DNA from: Aplectana chamaeleonis
Taxonomy: Eukaryota > Nematoda > Chromadorea > Rhabditida > Cosmocercidae
Reading direction: 5' to 3'
NCBI GenBank assembly: GCA_029168955.1
Contig: JAPDOI010000291.1
Coordinates: 124,001 to 188,000 of the forward strand
Length of the DNA stretch: 64,000 nucleotides
Shown: in pieces, positions 32,401 through 46,600 of the stretch
Numbering within the stretch: position 1 is the stretch's first letter
Layout of the letters: each line of letters begins with the position of its first letter
Program-made: the position numbers and the translations under genes
Notes under the pieces: generated by a model
What the model saw: only the letters and a program-made list of their open reading frames with translations
What the model was told of the DNA's origin: nothing
Databases searched by the model: none

Positions 32401-34690
32401 CAACTCACTTTTTCCGGCGCTCGGCGCACTCCCAGTTGGGTCCGACACACTTTTCTCGGCGCTCCGCACACTCCCAGTTGGGTCCAGCACACTTTTCCGG
32501 CGCTTTGCGCACTCACGCTTGGGTCCAATACACTTTTCTCGCCGCTCGGGACACTCCCAGTTGGGTCCGACACACTTTTCTCCGCGCCAGGAGCACCCCC
32601 AGTTGGGTTCCACACACTTTTCCCGGCGCTCGGCGCACTCACATTTGGGTCCCGTACACTTTCGCCGGCGCTCGGCGCACTCCCAGTTTGGTCCCACACA
32701 CTTTTCCCGGCGCTCGGCGCACTCACATTTGGGTCCCGTACACTTTCGCCGGCGCTCGGCGCACTCCCAGTTTGGTCCCACACACTTTTCCCGGCGCTCG
32801 GCGCACTCACGTTCGGGTCCAACACACATTTATCGGCGCTCGGCGCATTTCCAGTTGGGTCCAACACACTTTTCTCGACGCACGGCGCACTCACTTTTGG
32901 GTCCCACACGCTTTTCTCGAAGCTCGGAGCACTCCTAGTTGGGTCCAACTCACTTTTCCCGGCGCTCGGCGCACTCCCATTTGGGTCCCGTACACTTTCT
33001 CCGGCGCTCGGCGCACTCCTAGTTGGGTCCAACACACATATCTCGCCGCTCGGCGCACTCCCAGTTGGGTCCGACACACTTTTCTCGGCGCTCCGCACAC
33101 TCCCAGTTGGGTCCAACACACTTTTCCGGCGCTCTGCGCACTCACACTTGGGTCCAATACACTTTTCTCGCCGCTCGGGGCACTCCCAGTTGGGTCCGAC
33201 ACATTTTTCCCGTCCCGTACACTTTCCCCGGCGCTCAGCGCTCTCCACGTTGGGTCGAACACACTTTTCTCGGCGCTCGGCGCACTCCCGGTTGGTTCCC
33301 ACACACTTTTCTCCGCGCCAGGAGCACCCGCAGTTGGGTTCCACACACTTTTCCCGGCGCTCGGCGCACTCACATTTGGGTCCCGTACACTTTCGCCGGC
33401 GCTCGGCGCACTCCCAGTTGGTGTCCCACACACTTTTCCCGGTGCTCGGCGCACTCACATTTGGGTCCAACACGCTTTTCTCGACGCTCGGCGCACTCAC
33501 TTTTGGGTCCAACACACATTTATCGGCGCTCGGCGCACTCCCTGTTGGTACCGTACACTTTATACGGCGCTCAGTGCACTCCAAGTTGGGTCCAACACAC
33601 TTTTCTCGGCGCCAGAAGCACCCCCAGTTGGGTCCAACACACTTTTCTCGGCGCTCGGCGCGCTCCCAGTTGGGTCCAACACACTTTTCCCGGCGCTTGG
33701 CGCACTCCCATTTGGGTCCCACACACTTTTCACGGCGCTCGGCGCACTCCCAGTTGGGTCCGACACATTTTTCTCGGCGCTCGCGCACTCCTAGTCCAAC
33801 ACACTTTCCCCGGCGCTCAGCGCTCTCCACGTTGGGTCCGACACACTTTTCTCGACGCTCCGCACACTCCCAGTTGGGTCCAACACACTTTTCCGGCGCT
33901 CTGCGCACTCCCAATTAAGTCCAACACTTTTTTCTCGCCGCTCTGGGCACTCCCAGTTGGGTCCGACACATTTTTCCCGTCCCGTACACTTTCCCCGGCG
34001 CTCAGCGCACTCCCAGTTGGGTCGAACACACTTTTCTCGGCGCTCGGCGCACTCCCAGTTGGGTCCCACACACTTTTCTCCGCGCTCGGCGCACCACCAG
34101 GTGGGTTCCACACACTTTTCCCGGCGCTCGGCGCGCTTACAGATGGGTCCCGTACACTTTCGCCGGCGCTCGGCGCACTCCCAGTTGGGTCCCACACACC
34201 TTTCCCGGCGCTCGGCACACTCCCAGTTGGGTCCAACACACATTTATCGGCGCTCGGCGCACTCCCAGTTGGGTCCCACACACTTTTCCCGGCGCTCGTC
34301 GAACTCACAGTGGAGTCCCACACACTTTTCTCGACGCTCGGCGCACTCACTTTTGGGTCCAACACACATTTGTCGGCGCTCGGCGCACTCCCTTTTGGTA
34401 CCGTACACTTTATACGGCGCTCAGTGCACTCCAAGTTGGGTCCAACACACTTTTCTCGGCGCCAGAAGCACCCACAGTTGGGTCCAACACACTTTTCTCG
34501 GCGCTTGGCGCACTCCCATTTGGGTCCCACACACTTTTCACGGCGCTCGGCACTTTCCCATTTGGGTCCAACACACTTTTCCCGGCGCTGTGCGCACTCC
34601 CACTTGGGTCCAGCACACATTTCTCGGCGCTCGGCGCACTCCCAGTTGGGTCCCACACACTTTTCCCGGCGCTCGGCGCACTCCAGTTGG

Positions 34691-37600
34691 GTCCAACACA
34701 CTTTCTCCGGCGCTCGGCGCACTCCTAGTTTTGTCCAACACACTTCTTCCTGCGCTCGGCGCACTCCCAGTTGGGTCCACACACTTTCTCGGCGCTCGGC
34801 GCACTCCCAGTTGGGTCCCACACACTTTCTCGGCGCTCGGCGCACTCCCGGTTGGGTCCACACTTTTCTCGGCGCTCAGCGCACTCCAGTTGGGTCCGAC
34901 ACACTTTTCTCGGCGCTCGGCGCACTCCCAGTTGGGTCCAACACACTTTTCCGGCGCTCGGCGCACTCCCAGTTGGGTCCAACACACTTTTCTCGGCGCT
35001 CGGCGCACTCCCAGTTGGGTCCAACACACTTTCCCGGCGCTCGACGCACTCCCAGTTGGGTCCACACACTTTTCTCGGCGCTCGGCGCACTCCAGTTGGG
35101 TCCGACACACTTTTCTCGGCGCTCGGCGCACTCCCAGTTGGGTCCACACTTTTCTCGGCGCTCGGCGCACTCCCAGTTGGGTCCCACACACTTTCTCGGC
35201 GCTCGGCGCACTCCCAGTTGGGTCCAACACACTTTTCCGGCGCTCGGCGCACTCCCAGTTGGGTCCGACACACTTTTCTCGGGGCTCGGCACACTCCCAG
35301 TTGGGTCCCACACACTTTTCTCGGGGCTCGGCACCCTCCCAGTTGGGTCCACACACTTTTCTCGCCGCTCGGGCACTCCCAGTTGGGTCCGACACACTTT
35401 TCTCGGCGCTCGGCGCACTCCCAGTTGGGTCCAACACACTTTTCTCGGCGCTCGGCGCTCCCAGTTGGGTCCAACACACTTTTCTCGGCGCTCGGCGCAC
35501 TCCCAGTTGGGTCCCACACACTTTTCTCGGCGCTCGGCGCACTCCCAGTTGGGTCCAACACACTTTCTCGGCGCTCGGCGCACTCCCAGTTGGGTCCAAC
35601 ACACTTTTCTCGGCGCTCGGCGCACTCCCAGTTGGGTCCCACACTTTCTCGGCGCTCGGCGCACTCCCAGTTGGGTCCACACACTTTCTCGGCGCTCAGC
35701 GCACTCCCAGTTGGGTCCACACACTTTTCTCGGCGCTCGGCGCACTCCCAGTTGGGTCCCACACACTTTTCTCCGCGCTCAGGAGCACCCGCAGTTGGGT
35801 CCACACACTTTTCCCGGCGCTCGGCGCACTCCCAGTTGGGTCCCGTACACTTTCGCCGGCGCTCGGCGCACTCATTTTTGGGTCCCACACACTTTTCCCG
35901 GCGCTCGGCGCACTCCCAGTTGGGTCCAACACACTTTTCTCGACGCTTGGCGCACTCACTTTTGGGTCCCACACACTTTTCTCGGCGCTCCGCGCACTCC
36001 CAGTTGGGTCCCACACACTTTTCTCGGCGCTCTGCGCACTCCCAGTTGGGTCCAACACACTTTTCTTGGCGCTCGGCACCCCCAGTTGGGTCCAACACAC
36101 TTTTCTCGGCGCTCGGCGCACTCCCAGTTGGGTCCCACACACTTTTCTCGGCGCTCAGCGCACTCCCAGTTGGGTCCCACACTTTTCCCGGCGCTCGGCG
36201 CACTCCCAGTTGGGTCCACACACTTTTTCTGGCGCTCGGCGCCCTTCCAGTTGGATCCCACACACTTTTCCCGGCGCTCGGCGCACTCCGGTTGGGCGCC
36301 ACACATTTTTCTCGGCGCTCGGCGCACCCCAGTTGGGTCCAACACACTTTTCTCGGCGCTCGGCGCACTCCCAGTTGGGTCCACACACTTTCTCGGCGCT
36401 CGGCACTCCAGTTGGGTCACACACACTTTTCCCGGCGCTCTCGGCGCACTCCCATTTGGGTCCCACACTTTCTCCCGGCGCTCGGCGCTCTCCAGTTGGG
36501 TCCCACACTTTTCTCGGCGCTCGGCGCACTCCCAGTTGGGTCCCACACACTTTTTCCGGCGCTCGGCGCACTCCCAGTTGGGTCCACACACTTTTCCCGG
36601 CGCTCGGCGCACTCACATTTGGGTCCCACACACTTTCGCCGGCGCTCGGCGCACTCCCAGTTGGGTCCCACACACTTTTCCCGGCGCTCGGCGCACTCCC
36701 AGTTGGGTCCACACACTTTTCTCGGCGCTCGGCGCACTCCCGGTTGGGTCCCACACACTTTCTCGGCGCTCGTCGCACTCCCAGTTGGGTCCACACACTT
36801 TTCTCGGCGCTCGGCGCACTCACATTTGGGTCCAACACACATTTCTCGGCGCTCGGCGCACTCCCAGTTGGGTCCAACACACTTTCTCGGCGCTCGGCGC
36901 ACTCCCAGTTGGGTCCACACACTTTTCTCGGCGCTCGGCGCACTCCTAGTTGGGTCCAACACACGTTTCTCGGCGCTCGGCGCATTCCCAGTTGGGACCC
37001 GTACACTTTCACCGGAGCTCAGCGCACTCCAAGTTGGGTCCAACACACTTTACCCGGCGCCTCACGCATTCCCATTTGGGTCCAGTACACTTTTTCCGGC
37101 GCTCAGCGCACTCCCAGTTGGGTTCCATACACTTTTTTCGGCGCTCGGCGCACTCCCAGTTGGGTCCAGTATACTTTTTCCGGCGCTCAGCGCACTCCCA
37201 GTTGGGTCCAGTACACTTTTTCCGGCGCTCAGCGCACTCCCAGTTGGGTTCCATACACTTCTTTCGGCGCTCGGTGCACTCCCAGTTGGGTCCAACACAC
37301 TTTTCTCGGCGCTCGGCGCACTCCCAGTTGGGTCCACACTTTCCTCGGCGCTCAGCGCTCTCCACGTTGGGTCCCACGCACATTTCTCGGCGCCCGCCGC
37401 ACTCCCAGTTGGGACCCGTACACTTTCACCGGAGCTCAGCGCACTCCAAGTTTGGTCCAACACACTTTTCTCGGCGCTCAGCGCACTCCCATTTGGGTCC
37501 AACACACTTTTCCCGGCGCTCGGCGCACTCCCATTTGGGTCCAACACACTTTTCGCGGCGCTCGGCACTCCCAGTTGGGTCCGACACACTTTTCCCGGCG

Positions 37601-40600
37601 CTCGGCGCACTCCCAGTTGGGTCCACACACTTTTCTCGGCGCTCGGCGCACTCCCAGTTGGGTCCCACACACTTTCTCCGGCGCTCGGCGCACTCCAGTT
37701 GGGTCCAACACACTTTTCTCGGCGCTCGGCGCACTCCAGTTGGGTCCGACACACTTTTCTCGGCGCTCCGCACACTCCCAGTTGGGTCCAGCACACTTTT
37801 CCCGGTGCTCGGCGCACTCACATTTGGGTCCAACACGCTTTTCTCGACGCTCGGCGCACTCACTTTTGGGTCCGACACACTTTTCTCGACGCTCCGCACA
37901 CTCCCAGTTGGGTCCAACACACATATCTCGCCGCTCGGCGCACTCCCAGTTGGGTCCGACACACTTTCGCCGGCGCTCGGCGCACTCCCAGTTGGGTCCA
38001 CACACTTTTCTCGGCGCTCGGCGCACTCCCAGTTGGGTCCCACACACTTTCGCCGGCGCTCGGCGCACTCCCAGTTGGGTCCCACACACTTTTCTCGGCG
38101 CTCGGCGCACTCACGATTGGGTCCAACACACATTTATCGGCGCTCGGCGCACTCCCAGTTGGGTCCACACACTTTTCTCGGCGCTCGGCGCACTCACAGT
38201 TGGGTCCAACACACTTTTCTCGGCGCTCGGCGCACTCCCAGTTGGGTCCACACACTTTTCTCGGCGCTCGGCGCACTCCCCGTACACTTTCCCCGGCGCT
38301 CAGCGCTCTCCACGTTGGGTCCGACACACTTTTCTCGACGCTCCGCACACTCCCGGTTGGTTCCCACACACTTTTCTCCGCGCCAGGAGCACCCGCAGTT
38401 GGGTTCCACACACTTTTCTCGGTGCTCAGCGCCCTCCTAGTTGGGTCCAACACACTTTTCCCGGCGCTCGACGCACTCCCATTTAGGCCCCACACACTTT
38501 TCATGGCGCTCGGCACTTTCCCAGTTGGGTCCGACACACTTTTCCCGGCGCTCGGCGCACTCCCAGTTGGGTCCAACACACATTTCTCGGCGCTCGGCGC
38601 ACTCCCAGTTGGGTCCCGTACACTTTCTCGGCGCTAGGCGCACTCCCAGTTGGGTCCAACACCCCTTTCTCGGCGCTCGGCGCACTCCCAGTTGGGTCCA
38701 GCGCACTTTCCCCGACGATCGGCGCACTCCCAGTTGGGTACACACACTTTTCTCGGCGCTAAGCGCACTACCAGTTGGGTCCCACACACTTTTTCCGGCG
38801 CTCGGCGCACTCCCAGTTGGGTCCAGCGCACTTTCCCCGACGCTCGGCGCACTCCCAGTTGGGTCCAACGCACTTTTCCAGGCGCTCGGTGCACTCCCAG
38901 CGGGTCCCGTACACTTACTTCGGCGCTCGGCAAACTACCAGTTGGATCCAACACACTTTTCTCGGCGCTCGGCACTCCAGTTGGGTCCAACACACTTTTC
39001 TCGGCGCTCGGCGCACTCCCAGTTGGGTCCGCACACTTTCTCACCGCTCGGCGCACTCCCAGTTGGGTCCCACACACTTTCTCGGCGCTCGGCGCACTCC
39101 CAGTTGGGTCCCACACACTTTTCTCGGCGCTCGGCGCACTCCCAGTTGGGTCCACACACTTTTCTCGGCGCTCGGCGCACTCCCAGTTGGGTCCCACACA
39201 CTTTCTCGGCGCTCGGCGCACTCCCAGTTGGGTCCCACACACTTTTCTCGGCGCTCGGCGCACTCCCGGTTGGGTCCACACACTTTCTCGGCGCTCAGCG
39301 CACTCCCAGTTGGGTACACACTTTTCTCGGCGCTCGGCGCACTCCCAGTTGGGTCCAACACACTTTTCTCGGCGCTCGGCGCACTCCCAGTTGGGTCCCA
39401 CACACTTTTCTCGGCGCTCGGCGCACTCCCAGTTGGGTCCCACACTTTCTCGGCGCTCGGCACTCCCAGTTGGGTCCAACACACTTTCTCGGCGCTCGGC
39501 GCACTCCCAGTTGGGTCCCACACACTTTTATCGGCGCTCAGCGCACTCCAGTTGGGTCCCACACACTTTTCTCGGCGCTCGGCGCACTCCCAGTTGGGTC
39601 CCACACACTTTTCTCGGCGCTCGGCGCACTCCCAGTTGGGTCCACACACTTTTCTCGGCGCTCGGCGCACTCCCAGTTGGGTCCAGCACACATTTCTCGG
39701 CGCTCGGCGCCTTTCAGTTGGGTCCCACACACTTTCTCGGCGCTCGGCGCACTCCCAGTTGGGTCCCGTACACTTTTCTCGGCGCTCGGCGCACTCCCAG
39801 TTGGGTCCAACACACTTTTCCGGCGCTCGGCGCACTCCCATTTGGGTCCCGTACACTTTCTCGGCGCTCGGCGCACTCCCAGTTGGGTCACACACTTTCT
39901 CCGCTCGGCGCATCGATTGGGTCCACACACTTTCTCGGCGCTCAGCGCACTCCACGTTGGGTCCACACACTTTCTCGGCGCTCGGCGCACTCCCAGTTGG
40001 GTCCACACACTTTTCTCGGCGCTCGGCGCACTCCCGGTTGGGTCCCACACTTTTCTCGGCGCTCAGCGCACTACCAGTTGGGTCCCACACACTTTTTTCG
40101 GCGCTCGGCGCACTCACATTTGGGTCCACACACTTTTCTCGGCGCTCGGCGCACTCCCAGTTGGGTCCGACACACTTTTCTCGGCGCTCGGCGCACTCCC
40201 AGTTGGGTCCACACACTTTTCTCGGCGCTCGGCGCACTCCCAGTTGGGTCCCATACACTTTCTCCGGCGCTCGGCGCACTCCCAGTTGGGTCCAACACAC
40301 TTTTCTCGGCGCTCGGCGCACTCCCAGTTGGGTCCCACACTTTTCTCGGCGCTCGGCGCACTCCCAGTTGGGTCCACACACTTTTCTCGGCGCTCGGCGC
40401 ACTCCCAGTTGGGTCCAATACACTTTTCTCGGCGCTCGGCGCACTCCCAGTTGGGTCCACACACTTTTCTCGGCGCTCGGCGCACTCCCGTTGGGTCCAC
40501 ACACTTTTCTCGGCGCTCGGCGCACTCCCAGTTGGGTCCCACACACTTTCGCCGGCGCTCGGCGCACTCCCAGTTGGGTCCACACACTTTTCTCGGCGCA

Positions 40601-43600
40601 CGGCGCCTTCCCAGTTGGGTCCAACACACTTTTCTCGGCGCTCAGCGCACTCCCATTCGGGTTCCGTACACTTTCCTCGGCGCTCAGCGCACTCCCAGTT
40701 GGGTCCAACACACTTTTCTCGGCGCTCGGCGCACTCCCAGTTGGGTCCACACACTTTTCTCGGCGCTCGGCGCACTCCCAGTTGGGTCCACACACTTTTC
40801 TCGGCGCTCGGCGCACTCCCAGTTGGGTCCCACACACTTTTCCCGGCGCTCGGCGCACTCCCAGTTGGGTCCGACACACTTTTCTCGGCGCTCCGCACAC
40901 TCCCAGTTGGGTCCAACACACATTTATCGGCGCTCGGCGCACTCCCAGTTGGGTCCGACACACTTTTCCCGGCGCTCGTCGAACTCACAGTGGGTCCCGC
41001 ACACTTTTCTCGGCGCTCGGCGCACTCCCAGTTGGGTCCAACACACTTTTCTCGGCGCTCGGCGCACTCCCAGTTGGGTCCACGTACACTTTCTCGGCGC
41101 TCAGCGCACTCCCAGTTGGGTCCAACACACTTTTCTCGGCGCTCGGCGCACTCCCAGTTGGGTCCAACACACTTTTCTCGGCGCTCGGCGCACTCCCAGT
41201 TGGGTCCACACACTTTTCTCGGCGCTCGGCGCACTCCCAGTTGGGTCCCACACACTTTTCTCGGCGCTCGGCGCACTCCAGTTGGGTCCAACACACTTTT
41301 CTCGGCGCTCAGCGCACTCCAGTTGGGTCCAACACACTTTTCCCGGCGCTCGGCGCACTCCCATTGGGTCCACACACTTTTCTCGGCGCTCGGCACTTTC
41401 CCAGTTGGGTCCAACACACTTTTCCCGGCGCTGTGCGCACTCACATTTGGGTCCAGCCCACATTTCTCGGTGCTCGGCGCCTTTCCAGTTGGGACCCACA
41501 CACTTTCCCCGGCGCTCGGCGCACTCCCACTTGGGTCCCGTACACTTTCTCCGGCGCTCGGCGCACTCCTATTTGGGTCCAACTCACTTTTTCCGGCGCT
41601 CGGCGCACTCCAGTTGGGTCCCACACACTTTCCTCGGCGCTCAGCGCATTCGCAGTTGGGTCCCACACACTTTTCTCGGCGCTCGGCGCACTCCAGTTGG
41701 GTCCACACACTTTCTCCGGCGCTCGGCGCTTTCCACGTTGGGTCCGACACACTTTTCACGGCGCTCGGCGCGCTCCCAGTTGGGTCCAACACACTTTTCC
41801 AGGCGCTGTGCGCACTCCCACTTGGGTCCAACACGCTTTTCTCGGTGCTCAGCGCACTCCCATTTGGGTCCCGTACACTTTCTCCGGCGCTCGGCGCACT
41901 CCCATTTGGGTCCACACACTTTTCTCGGCGCTCGGCGCACTCCCAGTTGGGTCCGACACACTTTTCCCGGCGCTCGGCGCACTCCCAGTTGGGTCCACAC
42001 ACTTTTCTCGGCGCTCGGCGCACTCCCAGTTGGGTCCCACACACTTTCTCCGGCGCTCGGCGCACTCCAGTTGGGTCCAACACACTTTTCTCGGCGCTCG
42101 GCGCACTCCCAGTTGGGTCCGACACACTTTTTCTCGGCGCTCAGCGCACTCCCAGTTGGGTCCAGCACACTTTTCTCGGCGCTCGGCGCACTCACGTTGG
42201 GTCCAATACACTTTTCTCGGCGCTCGGCGCACTCCCAGTTGGGTCCACACACTTTTCTCGGCGCTCGGCGCACTCCCAGTTGGGTCCACACACTTTTCTC
42301 GGCGCTCGGCGCACTCCATTTGGGTCCAACACACTTTCGCCGGCGCTCGGCGCACTCCCAGTTGGGTCCACACACTTTTCCCGGCGCTCGGCGCACTCCC
42401 ATTTGGGTCCCACACACTTTCTCGGCGCTCGGCGCACTCCCAGTTGGGTCCACACACTTTTCTCGGCGCTCGGCGCACTCAGTTGGGTCCCACACACATT
42501 TCTCGGCGCTCGGCGCACTCCCAGTTGGGTCAACACACTTTTCTCGGCGCTCGGCGCACTCCCAGTTGGGTCCACACACTTTTCTCGGCGCTCGGCGCAC
42601 TCCCAGTTGGGTCCCACACACTTTCTCGGCGCTCGGCGCACTCCCAGTTGGGTCCCACACACTTTTCTCGGCGCTCGGCGCACTCCCAGTTGGGTCAACA
42701 CACTTTTCTCGGCGCTCGGCGCACTCCGGTTGGGTCCGACACACTTTTCTCGGCGCTCGGCGCACCCGCAGTTGGGTTCCACACACTTTTCTGGGCGCTT
42801 GGCGCGCTCACATTTGGGTCCCACACTTTCGCCGGCGCTCGGCGCACTCCCAGTTGGGTCCAACACACATTTCTCGGCGCTCGGCGCACTCCCAGTTGGG
42901 TCCAACACACTTTTCTCGGCGCTCGGCGCACTCAGTTGGGTCCCACACACTTTTCTCGGCGCTCGGCGCACTCCCAGTTGGGTCCCACACTTTTCTCGGC
43001 GCTCGGCGCACTCCCAGTTGGGTCCACACACTTTTCTCGGCGCTCGGCGCACTCCCAGTTGGGTCCGTACACTTTCCCCGGCGCTCAGCGCACTCCACGT
43101 TGGGTCCGACACTTTTCTCGGCGCTCGGCGCACTCCCAGTTGGGTCCGACACACTTTTCTCCGCGCTCGGCGCACTCCCAGTTGGGTCCCACACTTTTCT
43201 CGGCGCTCGGCGCTCCCAGTTGGGTCCACACACTTTCTCGGCGCTCGGCGCACTCCCAGTTGGGTCCACACACTTTTCTCGGCGCTCGGCGCACTCCCAG
43301 TTGGGTCCAACACACATTTCTCGGCGCTCGGCGCACTCCCAGTTGGGTCCACACACTTTTCTCGGCGCTCGGCGCACTCCCAGTTGGGTCCACACACTTT
43401 CTCGGCGCTCGGCGCACTCCCAGTTGGGTCCACACACTTTTCTCGGCGCTCGGCGCACTCCCAGTTGGGTCCGTACACTTTTCTCGGCGCTCGGCGCACT
43501 CCCAGTTGGGTCCAACACACTTTTCTCGGCGCTCGGCGCACTCCCAGTTGGGTCCAACACACTTTTCTCGGCGCTCGGCGCACTCCCAGTTGGGTCCAAC

Positions 43601-46600
43601 ACACTTTTCTCGGCGCTCGGCGCACTCCCAGTTGGGTCCCACACACTTTTCTCGGCGCTCGGCGCACTCCCAGTTGGGTCCCACACACTTTTCTCGGCGC
43701 TCGGCGCACTCCCAGTTGGGTTCCACACTTTTCTCGGCGCTCAGCGCACTCCCAGTTGGGTCCCACACACTTTTCTCGGCGCTCGGCGCACTCCCAGTTG
43801 GGTCCACACACTTTTCTCGGCGCTCGGCGCACTCCCAGTTGGGTCCAACACTTTTTCTCGGCGCTCAGCGCACTCCCAGTTGGGTCCCACACACTTTCTC
43901 GGCGCTCGGCGCACTCCAGTTGGGTCCACACACTTTTCTCGGCGCTCGGCGCACTCCCATTTGGGTCCCACACACTTTTCTCGGCGCTCGGCGCACTCCC
44001 AGTTGGGTCAACACACTTTTCTCGGCGCTCGGCGCACTCCCAGTTGGGTCCACACACTTTCGCCGGCGCTCGGCGCACTCCCAGTTGGGTCCCACACACT
44101 TTTCTCGGCGCTCGGCGCACTCCCAGTTGGGTCCAACACACTTTTCTCGGCGCTCGGCGCACTCCCAGTTGGGTCCAACACACTTTCTCGGCGCTCGGCG
44201 CACTCCCAGTTGGGTCCAACACACTTTTCTCGGCGCTCGGCGCACTCCCAGTTGGGTCCCACACTTTTCCCGGCGCTCGGCGCACTCCCAGTTGGGTCCA
44301 CACACTTTTCTCGGCGCTCGGCGCACTCCCAGTTGGGTCCGACACACTTTTCTCGGCGCTCGGCGCACTCCCAGTTGGGTCCCACACACTTTTCTCGGCG
44401 CTCGGCGCACTCCCAGTTGGGTCCCACACACTTTTCTCGGCGCTCGGCGCACTCCCAGTTGGGTCCCACACACTTTTCTCGGCGCTCGGCGCACTCCCAG
44501 TTGGGTCCAACACACTTTCTCGGCGCTCAGCGCACTCCCAGTTGGGTCCACACACTTTTCTCGGCGCTCGGCGCACTCCCAGTTGGGTCCAACACACTTT
44601 CTCGGCGCTCGGCGCACTCCCATTGGGTCCACACACTTTTCCCGGCGCTCGGCGCACTCCCAGTTGGGTCCACACACTTTTCTCGGCGCTCGGCACTCCC
44701 AGTTGGGTCCAACACACTTTTCTCGGCGCTCGGCGCACTCCAGTTGGGTCCAACACACTTTTCCCGACGCTCGGCGCACTCCCAGTTGGGTCCACACACT
44801 TTTCCCGGCGCTCGGCGCACTCAGTTGGGTCCACACACTTTTCTCGGCGCTCGGCGCACTCCCAGTTGGGTCCAACACACACTTTTCTCGGCGCTCGGCG
44901 CACTCCCAGTTGGGTCCCGTACACTTTTCTCGGCGCTCAGCGCACTCCCAGTTGGGTCCAACACACTTTTCTCGGCGCTCGGCGCACCCCAGTTGGGTCC
45001 AACACACTTTTCTCGGCGCTCGGCGCACTCCCAGTTGGCCCCAACACCCTTTTCCTCACGCCCGGCGCCCCCTCAGTTGGGTCCCACGCACTGTCTCGGC
45101 GCTCGGCGCACTCCCAGTTGGGTCCGACACACTTTTCTCGGCGCTCGGCGCACTCCCAGTTGGGTCCACACTTTTCTCGGCGCTCAGCGCACTCCACGTT
45201 GGGTCCGACACACTTTTCTCGGCGCTCGGCGCACTCCCAGTTGGGTCCAACACACTTTTCTCGGCGCTCTGCGCACTCCCAGTTGGGTCCAACACTTTTC
45301 TCGGCGCTCTGCGCACTCCCAGTTGGGTCCACACACTTTCCCGGCGCTCAGCGCACTCCCAGTTGGGTCCCACACTTTCTCGGCGCTCGGCGCACTCACA
45401 TTTGGGTCCCACACACTTTTCTTGGCGCTCGACGCTTTCCCAGTTGGGTCCAACACACTTTTCTTGGCGCCCGGCGCAGTCCCATTTTGGTCCCACACAC
45501 TTTTCTCGGCGCTCGGCGCACTCCCAGTTGGGTCCACACACTTTTCTCGGCGCTCGGCGCACTCCCAGTTGGGTCCAACACACTTTTCTCGGCGCTCGGC
45601 GCACTCCAGTTGGGTCCAACACACTTTCTCGGCGCTCGGCGCACTCCCAGTTGGGTCCACACACACTTTTCTCGGCGCTCGGCGCACTCCCAGTTGGGTC
45701 CAACACACTTTTCTCGGCGCTCGGCGCACTCCCAGTTGGGTCCACACACTTTTCTCGGCGCTCGGCACTTTCCCAGTTGGGTCCACACACTTTTCCCGGC
45801 GCTCGGCGCACTCCCAGTTGGGTCCCACACTTTTCTCGGCGCTCGGCGCACTCCCAGTTGGGTCCCACACACTTTCTCCGGCGCTCGGCGCACTCCCAGT
45901 TGGGTCCAACACACTTTTTCCGGCGCTCGGCGCACTCCCAGTTGGGTCCGACACACTTTTCTCGGCGCTCGGCGCACTCCCAGTTGGGTCCACACACTTT
46001 TCTCGGCGCTCGGCGCACTCACGCTTGGGTCCAATACACTTTTCTCGGCGCTCGGCACTCCCAGTTGGGTCCCACACACTTTTCTCGGCGCTCGGCGCAC
46101 TCCCGGTTGGGTCCACACACTTTCCCGGCGCTCGGCGCACTCCCAGTTAGGTCCCACACACTTTTCTCGGCGCTCGGCACTTTCCCAGTTGGGTCCAACA
46201 CACTTTTCTCGGCGCTCGGCGCACTCACAGTTGGGTCCAACACACTTTTCTCGGCGCTCGGCGCACTCCAGTTGGGTCCCACACACTTTTCTCGGCGCTC
46301 GGCGCACTCACAGTTGGGTCCACACACTTTTCTCGGCGCTCGGCGCACTCCCAGTTGGGTCCAACACACATTTCTCGGCGCTCGGCGCACTCCAGTTGGG
46401 TCCCGTACACTTTTTCTCGGCGCTCAGCGCACTCCCAGTTGGGTCCACACACTTTTCTCGGCGCTCGGCGCACTCCCAGTTGGGTCCACACACTTTTCTC
46501 GGCGCTCGGCGCACTCCCAGTTGGGTCCAACACACTTTTCTCGGCGCTCGGCGCACTCCCATTTGGGTCCACACACTTTTCTCGGCGCTCGGCGCACTCA

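Larger units (their letters stand above)
10608..34690 (+). repeat. satellite subregion with higher-order organisation (left flank)
   Basis: Distinct monomer variants recur in a set order. Markers are ATTTAGGCC (12905, 13929, 14851, 15870 and many others to about 32225), the CAGTGGAGTC unit (about 12485 to 34309), the GCCAGGAGCACC unit, the ACATTTATCGG unit, the CGTCCCGTACACTTT unit and the TTTATACGG unit. Most units keep exactly 42 bp up to about 21 kb, with more length variation after that. Confidence 0.85.
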